A stretch of 64,000 nucleotides of DNA, taken from NCBI RefSeq assembly GCF_040797425.1, contig NZ_JBFNEH010000015.1, forward strand, positions 4,400-68,399, read 5' to 3'. Of this stretch, positions 7,694 to 17,194 are shown in pieces (position 1 is the stretch's first letter; the number at the start of each line of letters is the position of its first letter). Origin of the DNA: Symbiobacterium sp040797425. Its GTDB lineage: Bacteria > Bacillota > Sulfobacillia > Symbiobacteriales > Symbiobacteriaceae. The notes under the pieces are model-generated. The model worked only from the letters and a program-made list of their open reading frames with translations. It ran no database searches and was not told the origin of the DNA. The position numbers and the translations under genes were made by a program.

Positions 7694-10366
7694 GTGTCGC
7701 ACTCGACAGACGGAACCAACCGGCGGCGGGCCAGCCGCCGACCGGTGAAGATTTCGTGGCGGCGGTGGGCGCGCCGCGCCGTCCTGGCAGGCGCGCTGGC
7801 CGCCGCTGCATGGCTTCTGTTCTGCATCGTCTCCGCACTCGTCGCCTTCGCAGCCCTGCCCTGGGGCGGGCTGGCGGCGGGACAGCCATCGGTGGTCTAC
7901 GCGGCGGACGGCAGCGAGATCGGACCGCTCACTGCCTACGCCTACCAGGTTCCGGTCACCCTGGACGAACTCCCGCCCGCCGTGGCCCAGGCCTTCGTGG
8001 CCTCGGAAGACATCCGCTTCTACCAGCACCACGGCGTGGACCCTCGGGGCATCGCCCGGGCGATCATCACCAACCTGCGGGAGCGGGCCATCGCCGAGGG
8101 CGGCAGCACCATCACGCAGCAGGTGGCCCGCAACACGTTCCTCACCCAGCGCCAGACGCTGACCCGCAAGGTCCGCGAGGCCGTGCTCGCCCTGCTGCTG
8201 GAGGCGCGCTTTGAGAAGGATGAGATCCTCGCCCTCTACCTGAACCAGCTCTACATGGGCCACGGCACCTACGGTGTGGGCGCCGCCGCCCGCCTCTACT
8301 TCAACAAGGACGCGTCCGAACTCACCCTGGGCGAGGCGGCCACGCTCGCGGGCATCGCCCCTGCGCCCGAAGCGTTCAGCCCGCTGCGGGATCCCGAGGC
8401 GGCCCGGGTGCGGCGCGACGCCGTCCTGGACCGCATGGTGGCCGCCGGTTACCTCACGCCGGAGGAGGCGGAGGCCGAGAAGGCGCAGCCGCTCGCCGTG
8501 TCGCAGGGCGAGGTGGAGCCGGCAGCCTCCCACCCCTGGTACATGGACGAGGTGCGCAGCGAGCTGCGCGAGCGCTTCGGCCTGAAGGCGGAGCAGGTCG
8601 CCCTCATGGGCCTGCGCATCCACACCGGCATGGACCCGGTGCTGCAGGAAGCGGCGGAGGCACTGCTGGCCGAGCGCATCTTCCCGGCCAACACCCCCGA
8701 CGGTGTGGAGGCGGCCTTCGCCGCGGTGGACCCGCGCAGCGGCGACGTGCTGGCCCTGGTGGGCGGGCGGGAGTACCCGCCCGGCGGCGGCCTGAACCGG
8801 GCCAGCCGGGGCCGGGTGTCGCCGGGGTCGGTGCTGAAGCCGGTGGTGGTCTACGCCCCGGCCATCGAGTACGCCGGGATGACGCCTGAGAGCACCGTGC
8901 TGGACGAACCCCTGAACGTGAACGGCTGGGAGCCGCAGAACTGGGACCACCAGTTCCGCGGCGAGGTGACCCTGCGGGAGGCGGCCCGCCTTTCCCTGAA
9001 CATCCCGGCCATCCGGCTGATGGACCAGGTGGGCGTGGAGCGGGCCCGGGCTTTCGCCAAGCGCCTGGGCATCCCCGTCACGGACGCGGACCGCGGCCTG
9101 ACCCTCGCCCTGGGCGCCATGGCCGAGGGGGTGAGTCCGCTGGAACTGGCCGGCGCCTACCAGGCCTTCGCCAACGGCGGAACCTACCGCACCCCGCACC
9201 TGATCACGATGGTGGAGACCGCCGACGGCCGGGTCCTGCGCGGCCGGGAGGTCCGAGCCCGGCAGGTGATGCGGCCGGAGACGGCCCACGCGGTGACCGA
9301 CATGCTCACCACCGTCGTCCAGCAGGGCACGGGCACCGGTGCGCTCCTCGACCGCCCCATGGCCGGCAAGACCGGCACTGTGGAGCTGCCGCAGGGCGAC
9401 GCGTTTGCGGGCCTCTCAGGCAACTCGGCCGCCTGGTTCGTGGGCTACACGCCGGACGTGGTCGCCAGCGTCTGGGTGGGCTACGACCAGGTGGACCCGA
9501 CGCACTACCTGCCGCCCGAGGTGAACGGCTCCACCTACCCCACCTGGATCTGGCGGCAGGTCGTGGGCACGGCGCTGGCGGGCCGGCCGGTGCTCGCCTT
9601 CCCCGGCCCTGACGGCGGGGCTCCACAGGTCGTGGAGTCGCCGGTGCAGGAGGAACCTGCGGAACCCGCAACGCCCGAGCCGCCGGCGGAGGAGCCGGCG
9701 CAGCCGGTGCTGCCCGCGATCGTGGACCTTGCGGCCTCCCCCGGGCCGCAGCCCGGTTCCGTCAACCTCACCTGGCGGGCCGAGGGCGGCAACGCGGCGG
9801 CCGCGGGGGCTCAGTTCCGGATCCTCCGCAGCAGTGCGGCCGCAGCGGCCGCGACCGAGGCCCAGGTGGTGGCCACGGTGGCCGGCCCGCCCTTCCTGGA
9901 CGTGCTGGCCGAGCCCGGCATCTACGTCTACTGGGTCGTGGCGGTCGACCCCGCCACCGGTGCGATGGGCCAGCCCTCCGCCCCGCTTCCGGTGGAGGTG
10001 CGGATGGAGGAGCCCGGCGGCGAGCCGCCCGGTCCGGGCAACGAGGGCCCCGAAGAGCCGGGGGAGGAAGAGCCCGGCGACGTGGGGCCCGGTGGAGAAT
10101 CCGGCGGTGAGGAACCGGGCGAGCCGGGGGAGGAGGAACCCGTGACTGGGGAGCCGGGCAGCGGCGAGCCGGGCCCCGAGCAGCCCGCGAACGGGCACCC
10201 AAGTGGTCGAGAGGCGGGCGAGGGGACTCCCGACGAGGGCACGCCCGCTGAAGGGGCCCGGGCGGGCGGCTCCCCCGGTCAGGGGCCGCAGCAAGGAGGA
10301 ACTCCGGGTAACGGAGGCTCCGGCACTGAGCCCGGCGAGAAAGGCCCCGGCAGCGAAACCCGCTGA
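7694..10366 (+). CDS. Class A penicillin-binding protein (PBP1A type)
   Basis: I start at GTG 7694, with GGGAGGTGG at good spacing; the frame is open back to 7631 but has no proper site there. About 890 residues. It polymerises and cross-links peptidoglycan at the outer membrane face. A basic cytoplasmic tail precedes one TM helix (~18-45). The glycosyltransferase domain has catalytic E105 (SEDIRFYQHHG) and GGSTITQQ. The transpeptidase domain has S379 in SVLK, an SLN motif and K559-T-G. After it come a fibronectin-III-like segment (~675-770) and a long tail rich in Pro, Glu and Gly. That acidic tail is low complexity and probably spans or binds the wall. Confidence 0.92.
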   Translation: MSHSTDGTNRRRASRRPVKISWRRWARRAVLAGALAAAAWLLFCIVSALVAFAALPWGGLAAGQPSVVYAADGSEIGPLTAYAYQVPVTLDELPPAVAQAFVASEDIRFYQHHGVDPRGIARAIITNLRERAIAEGGSTITQQVARNTFLTQRQTLTRKVREAVLALLLEARFEKDEILALYLNQLYMGHGTYGVGAAARLYFNKDASELTLGEAATLAGIAPAPEAFSPLRDPEAARVRRDAVLDRMVAAGYLTPEEAEAEKAQPLAVSQGEVEPAASHPWYMDEVRSELRERFGLKAEQVALMGLRIHTGMDPVLQEAAEALLAERIFPANTPDGVEAAFAAVDPRSGDVLALVGGREYPPGGGLNRASRGRVSPGSVLKPVVVYAPAIEYAGMTPESTVLDEPLNVNGWEPQNWDHQFRGEVTLREAARLSLNIPAIRLMDQVGVERARAFAKRLGIPVTDADRGLTLALGAMAEGVSPLELAGAYQAFANGGTYRTPHLITMVETADGRVLRGREVRARQVMRPETAHAVTDMLTTVVQQGTGTGALLDRPMAGKTGTVELPQGDAFAGLSGNSAAWFVGYTPDVVASVWVGYDQVDPTHYLPPEVNGSTYPTWIWRQVVGTALAGRPVLAFPGPDGGAPQVVESPVQEEPAEPATPEPPAEEPAQPVLPAIVDLAASPGPQPGSVNLTWRAEGGNAAAAGAQFRILRSSAAAAAATEAQVVATVAGPPFLDVLAEPGIYVYWVVAVDPATGAMGQPSAPLPVEVRMEEPGGEPPGPGNEGPEEPGEEEPGDVGPGGESGGEEPGEPGEEEPVTGEPGSGEPGPEQPANGHPSGREAGEGTPDEGTPAEGARAGGSPGQGPQQGGTPGNGGSGTEPGEKGPGSETR

Positions 10367-10375
10367 ACGCGCAGG

Positions 10376-10402
10376 AACCCGGCGGTAACGTTCCGCCGGG
10401 TT
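10376..10402. terminator. Bidirectional hairpin between PBP and VOC genes
   Basis: AACCCGGCGG and CCGCCGGGTT pair perfectly with a seven-base loop, between convergent genes. T-runs are minimal. Confidence 0.6.
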
Positions 10403-10431
10403 CCGCGCGCGTGACCTGGTCCGCCCGTAGC

Positions 10432-11313
10432 CTAACCCTTCACCAGCGAGAGCCGCACCCCCAGGGTGTGCGCCGGATCCACCTGCACCGTGCCGGAAGG
10501 CAATCGGTTGACGGCCACGCCCCGGACTTCCAGTTGATCGGCTGCGGCGGCGGTGTCGGGAACGGTGATGGCGATGCTGTGCACGCCGTAGCCGCGCTCG
10601 GCCACGAAGGATGCCACCGGGCTATCGGCGCTGCGGGGTGCGATCACCTCGATCAGCCCCCGCTTCAGCGGGAAGAAGATCCGGTCGGCCTGCCGGCTCG
10701 GGCAGACCGACGGGCCGCCCTCCGGCTCCAGCCCGTAGCCGTCCCGGAAATAGGCCACCCCCTCCTCCAGCGTGGGGAAGGCGAAGGCGAGCCGGTTGAT
10801 AGCGCCGTACTGCAACGGGTGCGGCAACAGGTCGGAATCCCCTGCGAGCTTCCGCCGCTTCTCCTCCCCGTCGCTGTCGTGCTGGATCAGGAAGGGATTG
10901 ACCGCCCTTCCGCCTGCGACCCGGAACGCCCTCCAGGTGCGGCTCCGCCCGCCAGGGGTGACCAGTTCCCCGTCCCAGGGCTCCTCCGGTCGCAGCGGCG
11001 TGATGCCCTCGTCCATCCGACCGCGGAAGGCGGCCAGGTCGGCCTCCAGGTCGTCGCTGGCCAGGGCGAAGGTGAAGAGCCCCGGCCCGAAACGGTCCAG
11101 GTGGTCCACCAGTGCCGGCCAGGCTGCCGCAGGGTCCCGGACGGCGATGAGCTCCAGGTACTCCGGGTCCAGCACCGCCAGCCGGTTGGCGGTGCCGCGC
11201 CCGGGATGCTCTCCGCCCGCCGTGATGAAGAACCGGAGCCGGCGGTAAAGGTCCGCGGCCTCATCCAGATCGCGCACTGCAATCAACACGTGGTCGATGT
11301 GCGTGATCGCCAT
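10432..11313 (-). CDS. VOC-superfamily (glyoxalase-like) protein
   Basis: 293 residues with two glyoxalase/VOC modules: residues 4-130 open with HIDHVLIAVRDLDEA, and a second begins near 170 (INRLAFAFPTLEEGVAYF) and ends SIAITVPD. The layout resembles Glyoxalase_3-type proteins, which bind a metal or small ligand; no reaction can be deduced. It is the last gene of the transporter operon, 15 bases after the acyl-CoA dehydrogenase gene, so it probably acts on the same compound. Confidence 0.75.
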   Translation of the reverse strand: MAITHIDHVLIAVRDLDEAADLYRRLRFFITAGGEHPGRGTANRLAVLDPEYLELIAVRDPAAAWPALVDHLDRFGPGLFTFALASDDLEADLAAFRGRMDEGITPLRPEEPWDGELVTPGGRSRTWRAFRVAGGRAVNPFLIQHDSDGEEKRRKLAGDSDLLPHPLQYGAINRLAFAFPTLEEGVAYFRDGYGLEPEGGPSVCPSRQADRIFFPLKRGLIEVIAPRSADSPVASFVAERGYGVHSIAITVPDTAAAADQLEVRGVAVNRLPSGTVQVDPAHTLGVRLSLVKG

Positions 11314-11328
11314 AACACGACCCCCTTG

Positions 11329-12570
11329 TTACAGAATCTCTGCGGCGGAAGCCCGCCGGGCGAGCGCCGCCCGCGCGGGGCTCCGAAGCACGGCATCCTC
11401 CATGGGCGGGTTGTGCAGGCCGGCCCGCACATCCCGGTAAAGCCGCTCCAGCGGCAGTTGACGGGAGAGCCCGGCGATGCCCGCCACCCGCATCGCCCGG
11501 TCGACGACCTGCAGGGCGAGGTTCACAGCCAGCACCTTGGCGGCCCCGAGCAGGGGCACCAGGTCGCCGCGCCGCCCCGGCTCCGCGTCCCACCGGTTGG
11601 CCACCGTGTAGAGGGTGGATCCGCCCGCCAGCAGGTCGACCTCGTTCTGACCCAGCAGAGCCTGGATGTGGGGCTGGTCGGCGATGGGACCCGGCAGCGA
11701 GTTGGGCCGGCGGTTCCGGGCATACGCCAGGGCGAAGTCCTGGGCGGCCCGGGCGATGCCCAGGTAGACGGCGGGGATGTGCAGGGCCCAGCCGGCGCCC
11801 GCCCCCATGCCCACCTGGCAGGTGCTGCCGGGGCCGAACTCCTCCAGCAGGTCGTCGTCCTCCACCGTCACGTCCTGCAGGATCAGGTCATGGCTGCCCG
11901 TGGCCCGCATGCCCAGCGCGTCCCAGGTCTCCGCGACGGTCACCCCCGGGCTCTGCATCCGCACGAGGAACCATCCGCCCCGGTCGGACCCCTCGAAGCT
12001 GGCCGAGACCACGGCATAGTCGAGGGCCGGTGCCAGCGAGGTGAAGGACTTGCGCCCCGTCAGAATCCAACCGCCGGGCGCACGCCGGGCGGTTGTGGTC
12101 GGCCGGCCGCCCCGGGACGGGCTGCCGGTCTCCACCTCGCTGGCGGCGGAGTTGATCAGGGCCCCCCGCTCTGCCACGGCGCGGAAGATTCGCTCGGTCG
12201 CGTCAGCGGGCCAGGCTCGCGTCTCGGCCAGCTTCCCGACCACGGCCAGGTGCCAACCAACGGCGAGGGCGGTGGCACCGTCGCCCCGGGCGAGTCGCTC
12301 CTGCGCCAGCAGCATCTCGGTCAGGTTCGCCCCCTCGCCGCCCCACTCCGCGGGCACGGTGAGGCGGGTGTAACCGGCCGCCTTCAGCTCGCTGAAGTTC
12401 TCAAAAGGAAACGTGTTCTCGCGGTCATACAGGGCGGCCCGACCGGCGAACCGGTCAGCCAGTTCGGCGGCCAGGGCGACGAACCGCCGCTGCCGCTCCG
12501 TCTGCACGAACAGGTCTTGCTCCGCAGCCGTCACGGCGGGTACTCCTCCCCGCCAGGTCTGCTCCGTCAT
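11329..12570 (-). CDS. Acyl-CoA dehydrogenase-family flavoprotein
   Basis: 413 residues with the family plan: N-terminal helical domain (RLTVPAEWGGEG near 90-105), a central beta domain with the substrate/flavin loops, and a C-terminal four-helix bundle. Members oxidise acyl-CoA thioesters using FAD, but a related branch (SfnC, DszC) are flavin-dependent monooxygenases. I cannot place the catalytic base with confidence, so either activity is possible. Its ATG overlaps the stop of the preceding ABC ATPase gene by four bases, giving tight coupling. An oxidative enzyme inside a liv-type transport operon suggests that the imported compound, or its CoA ester, is the substrate. Confidence 0.8.
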   Translation of the reverse strand: MTEQTWRGGVPAVTAAEQDLFVQTERQRRFVALAAELADRFAGRAALYDRENTFPFENFSELKAAGYTRLTVPAEWGGEGANLTEMLLAQERLARGDGATALAVGWHLAVVGKLAETRAWPADATERIFRAVAERGALINSAASEVETGSPSRGGRPTTTARRAPGGWILTGRKSFTSLAPALDYAVVSASFEGSDRGGWFLVRMQSPGVTVAETWDALGMRATGSHDLILQDVTVEDDDLLEEFGPGSTCQVGMGAGAGWALHIPAVYLGIARAAQDFALAYARNRRPNSLPGPIADQPHIQALLGQNEVDLLAGGSTLYTVANRWDAEPGRRGDLVPLLGAAKVLAVNLALQVVDRAMRVAGIAGLSRQLPLERLYRDVRAGLHNPPMEDAVLRSPARAALARRASAAEIL

Positions 12571-13289
12571 GCCGACCGCCCTCCCAGATAGGCCTGCTCC
12601 ACCAGCGGGTTGCCGATCAGTTCGGCCGCGCTCCCCTCCAGGCGAACCACCCCGTTCTGAAGCACGTACCCCCGGTGGGCGATCTGCAGGGCGGCCCGGG
12701 CGTTCTGTTCGACCATGAAGATGGTCGTCCCGCGGGCGTTCACCTGCCGGATCAGCTCCAAGACCCGGTCCACCCAGAGCGGCGACAGGCCCATCGTCGG
12801 CTCATCCATGCAGAGCAGGCGGGGGCGACCCATCAGGGCCCGGGCCATGGCCACCATCTGCTGCTCGCCGCCCGAGAGCGTCCCCGCAACCTGGGAGAGC
12901 CGCTCCTTCACCCGCGGGAACAGTTCCAGCATGGCCTCATAGTCGGCCTGCACCTGCTCGCGGTCGGTACGGGCATAGGCGCCCATCAGCAGGTTCTCCC
13001 GCACGGTCATGTACGGGAAGAGCCTCCGGGCCTCCGGCACCGACCCCAACCCCCAGCGGATGCGGCGGGGCGTGGACCAGGCGGTGGCATCCTCCCCGCC
13101 CAGCAGCACCCGGCCCCGGCGGGGCCGGACCAGGCCCAGGATCACCTTCATGGCGGTGGACTTGCCCGAGGCGTTGCCCCCGAGCAGGCAGGTAATCTCG
13201 CCCTCCCGCACGGTCAGGTTCACGTCAAAATGCACCTGCACCGGTCCGTAGAAGGTGTCGACCCCCCGCAGCTCCAGAATCGCCGTCAC
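12567..13289 (-). CDS. livF: Branched-chain-type ABC transporter ATPase LivF
   Basis: About 240 residues from GTG 13289, chosen because AAGGGGGGGA precedes it; the frame extends to 13313 without a site. It is one of two ATPases of a hydrophobic amino-acid uptake (HAAT) transporter. Walker A is GGNASGKST, the signature is LSGGEQQM, Walker B ends CMDEP, and the H-loop is in MVEQNARA, all as in LivF. Its start overlaps the end of livG by 65 bases and its stop overlaps the acyl-CoA dehydrogenase start, so the genes are probably translationally coupled. Confidence 0.9.
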   Translation of the reverse strand: MTAILELRGVDTFYGPVQVHFDVNLTVREGEITCLLGGNASGKSTAMKVILGLVRPRRGRVLLGGEDATAWSTPRRIRWGLGSVPEARRLFPYMTVRENLLMGAYARTDREQVQADYEAMLELFPRVKERLSQVAGTLSGGEQQMVAMARALMGRPRLLCMDEPTMGLSPLWVDRVLELIRQVNARGTTIFMVEQNARAALQIAHRGYVLQNGVVRLEGSAAELIGNPLVEQAYLGGRSA

Positions 13290-14142
13290 GCGCGGTCCCC
13301 CCCTTCGGTGCACCGCCGCCCGTGCGGCCCACGTAGGCCTCCACCAGGCGCCGGTCGGCCCAGACCGTCTCGGGCGTGCCCTCCACCAGCACCTGACCGG
13401 CCTCCAGGGCCACCACCCAGTGCGCCACGGCGCTCACCAGGTCCAGCTTGTGCTCGATGAGGAGGATGGCGTGGCCCCGGGCCTGCAGCCGCCGGATGAG
13501 CTCGGTCATCTCCTCGGTCTCGGTGGGGTTCATGCCCGCGGTGGGCTCGTCAAGCAGCAGGATCTTGGGGCGGAGGGCCAGAGCCCGGGCCAGTTCGGTG
13601 CGGCGGCGGTTAGCGTAGGAGAGCGAGTAGGCCGGCTGGTGCAGCCGGGGGAGCAGCCTGTCGCCGAAGAGCGAGAGGATCTCCATGGCCTCCTCCACCA
13701 GCTCGGCTTCCAGGCGCCGCAGTCGGGCCGGCCGGGAGAGCGCCGTGACCACCTCCCGGATGGCCCCGAGCGCCCCGCTCACGGGTCCGGCCGGCCGGCC
13801 GAACTCCGCCTGCAGTCGGCTGTGGGCGCCCAGGAGCACGTTTTCCAGCACTGTCAGGTTCCCGTAGACCCGCCCGTTCTGGAACGTGCGGGCGACCCCC
13901 TTCGCGGCGATCACGTGCGCAGGAAGGCCGTCGATGCGCTCCCCGTCCAGGTAGACCTCGCCGCCGTCGGGGCGCTCGGCGCCGGTGATGAGCTGGAACA
14001 GGGTCGTCTTGCCGGCCCCGTTGGGGCCGATGATGGCCACCGTCTCGCCCGGGCCCACCTCCAGGCTGACGGACTTCACAGCATCCAGGCCGCCGAACCG
14101 CTTCGTCAGGTTCCGCACCGAAAGCACCTTCACGGGGCTCAC
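13225..14142 (-). CDS. livG: Branched-chain-type ABC transporter ATPase LivG
   Basis: 305 residues, longer than the usual ~255 because of a C-terminal extension (GGGAPKGGTARDGDS and beyond) that runs into livF. Walker A is GPNGAGKTT, followed by a Q-loop region ARTFQN. The signature is LSYANRRR rather than LSGGQ, which is the LivG norm. Walker B ends LLLDEP, followed by the LivG-type AGMNP and an H-loop in LIEHKLD. It starts four bases after the permease stop. It powers uptake together with LivF. Confidence 0.9.
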   Translation of the reverse strand: MSPVKVLSVRNLTKRFGGLDAVKSVSLEVGPGETVAIIGPNGAGKTTLFQLITGAERPDGGEVYLDGERIDGLPAHVIAAKGVARTFQNGRVYGNLTVLENVLLGAHSRLQAEFGRPAGPVSGALGAIREVVTALSRPARLRRLEAELVEEAMEILSLFGDRLLPRLHQPAYSLSYANRRRTELARALALRPKILLLDEPTAGMNPTETEEMTELIRRLQARGHAILLIEHKLDLVSAVAHWVVALEAGQVLVEGTPETVWADRRLVEAYVGRTGGGAPKGGTARDGDSGAAGGRHLLRTGAGAF

Positions 14143-14146
14143 CTCC

Positions 14147-15964
14147 TCACGATGCGGCGCTCAGAAGGCCCCGGGGGCGGAACCGGAGCATCGCCAGGAG
14201 CAGCAGGCCGTAGACCAGGAACCGGTACTCGGCCAGGAACCGGGCGGACTCGGGGATGGCAATCAGGGCCAGCGCCCCCACCACGGCACCCATGGTGCTG
14301 TCCAGCCCGCCCAGCACCACCATGGTCAGCACCTGCAGCGACAGGGCATGGGTGAAGGTGTCCGGGGCGATATAGGTGTACGAGTGGGCCAGGAGCACGC
14401 CCGCGAAGGCGGCGATGAAGGCGCTGAGGCCGAAGGCGATGGACTTGTACCGCTCCAGCCCCACGCCGTAGGCCCGGGCGGCCACCTCGTCCTCCCGCAC
14501 GGCCCGGAAGGCGCGGCCCAGGTACGAACCGGACAGCCGCTCCGCCACCCAGACGCCGCCGATGAGCAGCAGCAGGGTGAGCCAGTAGAAGCCCGCGGCC
14601 GAGGCGATCTCCACGCCGAAGAGGGTAGGCGGGGCGATGTTGCTGATGCCGAGGGCCCCCCGCGTGAGCGACGTCCAGTTGAGCGCCACCAGGGCGATCC
14701 CCTGCCCCAGGCCGATGGTGGCCACGGCCAGGTACTGCCCCCGGAGCCGCAGGGCCGGGTAGCAGATCACCACGCCGATCGCGGCGGCGATCAGGGGCGA
14801 GACCACGAGGGCCAGCAGAAAGGGCAGCTGCAGCCGGGTGGTGAGGATGGCCGAGGCGTAGGCCCCCAGGGCCAGGAAGCCGGCATGGCCGAGGGAGATC
14901 TGCCCGGCCGTTCCGGTGATGAGGTTGAGGCTGATGGCCAGGAGGCCGAAGATCCAGGCGGTGGCCAGCACCTGGAGCCAGTAGCCGTTGCGGACGACCA
15001 GGGGCAGGACCAGGGCCGCCGCGGCCGCCGCGAGCAGCGCCCAGCGGGGACTGCGGAGCGGCCGCCCGATCGGGATAAAGGTGCCGACGGTGGGCTCTGG
15101 CAGCAGCGCCCGGGTAGCGGCGAAGAGACCGCCCGGCCGGAAGAGCAACACACCCAGCAGCAGGGCGATGCCGACCAGATCACGCCAGGTGGAACCCAGC
15201 CAGGCCACCGCCAGCGACTCCGCCGTGCCCAGCAGGTATGCGCCCAGGATGGCACCGGGGATGTTGCCCAGGCCGCCCAGCAGGGCGGCCGTGAAGCCCT
15301 TCAGGCTCGCGGAGAAGCCCATGGTGTGGTAGACGCTGTGGTAGTAGAGCCCCACCAACAGCCCGCTTACCCCCGCCAGGGCGCCCGCCATGGCGAAGCT
15401 GATGCGGCTCACCTGGTGCACGTCCACGCCCATCTGGAGGGCGGCCTCCCGATCCTGGGCGGTGGCCCGCACCGCCCAGCCCAGACGTGACCGCTTCAGG
15501 AAAAGCCAGAGCACCAGGGCCGTGGTCAGCCCCACCGCCAGGATCACCAGGTCCAGCGTGCCGATGAACCCGCCGCCCACCCGGAAGCGCACGTCGGCAA
15601 TCGGGGCATGGAAAGCCTTGGTCTCGGGTCCCCAGATCAGCTGGGCCGCCTGCTCCAGAATGAGCCCGGCGGCGATGGTGGTGAGCAGGAGCACCGTCCG
15701 GCCGGACCCGGTGTAGGGGCGAATCGCCACCCGCTCCACCAGCAGCCCCAGCAGCGCGGAGGCAGCGAGGACCAGGCCCAGCGTGGGCAGCAGCGGCAGC
15801 CCGAACCAGGTGACCGCCATCCAGCCCACGAAGGCGCCGACCATGTAGATCGAGCCGTGGGCAAAGTTGATCACGTTGGCCACGCCGTAGATCTGGGTGA
15901 TGCCCACCGCCGTCAGGGCGTACAGGTTGCCGACCACCAGACCGTTGATCAGCTGGTCCAGCAT
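14147..15964 (-). CDS. Fused LivH-LivM permease of HAAT-type ABC transporter
   Basis: 605 residues, twice the size of a single permease. The N-terminal half (~1-285) matches LivH: it starts LINGLVVGNLYALTAVG and contains GLLLGLYYHSV-like and GGLGNIPGA motifs. The C-terminal half (~310-600) matches LivM: SLNLITGTAGQISLGHAGF, then RAVREDEVAARAYG and VVLGGLDSTMGA. A short hydrophilic linker (PEPTVGTFIPIGRP) joins them. The fusion would give a single-chain membrane domain. It lies between the binding-protein and livG genes. The substrate is unknown; branched-chain amino acids, amides and aromatic acids are all carried by this family. Confidence 0.9.
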   Translation of the reverse strand: MLDQLINGLVVGNLYALTAVGITQIYGVANVINFAHGSIYMVGAFVGWMAVTWFGLPLLPTLGLVLAASALLGLLVERVAIRPYTGSGRTVLLLTTIAAGLILEQAAQLIWGPETKAFHAPIADVRFRVGGGFIGTLDLVILAVGLTTALVLWLFLKRSRLGWAVRATAQDREAALQMGVDVHQVSRISFAMAGALAGVSGLLVGLYYHSVYHTMGFSASLKGFTAALLGGLGNIPGAILGAYLLGTAESLAVAWLGSTWRDLVGIALLLGVLLFRPGGLFAATRALLPEPTVGTFIPIGRPLRSPRWALLAAAAAALVLPLVVRNGYWLQVLATAWIFGLLAISLNLITGTAGQISLGHAGFLALGAYASAILTTRLQLPFLLALVVSPLIAAAIGVVICYPALRLRGQYLAVATIGLGQGIALVALNWTSLTRGALGISNIAPPTLFGVEIASAAGFYWLTLLLLIGGVWVAERLSGSYLGRAFRAVREDEVAARAYGVGLERYKSIAFGLSAFIAAFAGVLLAHSYTYIAPDTFTHALSLQVLTMVVLGGLDSTMGAVVGALALIAIPESARFLAEYRFLVYGLLLLAMLRFRPRGLLSAAS

Positions 15965-15974
15965 GCTCCCCCTC

Positions 15975-17162
15975 CTACGGCTCCCAGATCTCGAAGGCCC
16001 CGTTCCGGACCACGAGCCTCAGGTAACGGGGGTTCCGGAGGCGCCGGTCCTCGCCGAAGGCGGTGGTGCCGTACATCACGGTCTGGAGGTTCTCCGCCTT
16101 CTCCAGGCCGTCCCGCAGGGCCTTGCGGTCCACGCCCACCTCGTTCAGGACCGCAGCCAGGATCTTGATGCCGTCATAGGCCACCGCTGCAAAGTTGTCG
16201 GGCTCGACCCCGTACTTCTCCCGATACTTGCGCACGAACTCCTGCGCCTCGGGCCGGGGGTCGGCGGGGTGGAAGCGGGTGGCGGTATAGACGCCCTCCA
16301 CCGCCTCGCCGCCCAGGGCGATGAACTGGGGCGAGTAAGTCGAGCCGATGGCCACCACGGTCACGTCCAGCCCGACATCGTCGATCTGCTGGGCGATGAG
16401 CGCCCCGTCGTTGTAGTAGGAAATCAGGATCAGCGCGTCGGGATTGGCGTCACGGGCCTTGGTGAGGACCGGGCGGAAGTCCTTCTCCGTGAGCAGGTAT
16501 GCCTCTCGCAGCACGATCTCGGCTCCCAGGGACTCGGCCTTGGCGATGAAGAGGTCGGCCGAGGTCTGTCCCCAGTCCGTGTTCATATGCAGTACCGCCA
16601 GCCGCTTCTTGCCCAGGTCCTCCACGGCCAGGGTGGCCAGGAAGGGGGCGTCGTCCTCCTGGCTGCCGGAGTTGCTCCAGATGTAGTCGCCGGTCTTGGT
16701 GAAGTCCGGATGCGAGTTGGTAATGCCCAGCTGCACCAGGCCCGCCCGCTGGAAGATGGGCGAGGCGGCCATGGAGGCGGGCGAGCTGAAGTCGCCGATC
16801 ACCGCCACGATGCGCGGGTCGCTCACAAACTTCTGGGCGACCGCCGGGGTCTGCTTCGGGTCGCTCTGCGTGTCTTCGAACACGTAGTTCAGCGGCCGGC
16901 CCTGCACGCCACCGGCGGCGTTGATCTCCTCCAACGCCAGGTCGAACCCCCGGCGCCAGATCTTCCCGTATTCGGCGTTGTCCCCCGTGAGCGGGCCCAT
17001 GACGCCGATGAGGACCTCTCCCTGCGCCGCGTTCTGGGCCCCTGCCGGGCCCTGCGCCCCCGACGGGGTCGTAGGTGCGAGGCTACAACCGGCCGTCACC
17101 ACCGCAAACGTCAGAACCCCCGCTAGCAGTACTCGGGCGTGTTGCGCCCTGCGCAGAGACAC
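15975..17162 (-). CDS. Substrate-binding lipoprotein of HAAT-type ABC transporter
   Basis: 395 residues from GTG 17162, which has AAGGGGAG eight bases upstream. The signal sequence ends VVTAG-C26, a lipobox, so the protein is anchored to the outer membrane face by lipid. The mature part is a Peripla_BP_6 fold: GEVLIGVMGPLTGDNAEYG at the start, then VIGDFSSPASMA and AVAYDGIKI. It delivers ligand to the fused permease. It is the first gene of a six-gene operon, with a promoter at 17223-17251 and a palindrome in its leader. Confidence 0.9.
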   Translation of the reverse strand: MSLRRAQHARVLLAGVLTFAVVTAGCSLAPTTPSGAQGPAGAQNAAQGEVLIGVMGPLTGDNAEYGKIWRRGFDLALEEINAAGGVQGRPLNYVFEDTQSDPKQTPAVAQKFVSDPRIVAVIGDFSSPASMAASPIFQRAGLVQLGITNSHPDFTKTGDYIWSNSGSQEDDAPFLATLAVEDLGKKRLAVLHMNTDWGQTSADLFIAKAESLGAEIVLREAYLLTEKDFRPVLTKARDANPDALILISYYNDGALIAQQIDDVGLDVTVVAIGSTYSPQFIALGGEAVEGVYTATRFHPADPRPEAQEFVRKYREKYGVEPDNFAAVAYDGIKILAAVLNEVGVDRKALRDGLEKAENLQTVMYGTTAFGEDRRLRNPRYLRLVVRNGAFEIWEP

Positions 17163-17194
17163 CAGAACCACTCCCCTTTCACCAGCAATATCAT

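Noticed and set aside
10411..12591. 726-codon plus-strand frame opposite the VOC and acyl-CoA dehydrogenase genes
   Set aside because: Shadow frame with no domain, crossing the 10432-11329 gene boundary.
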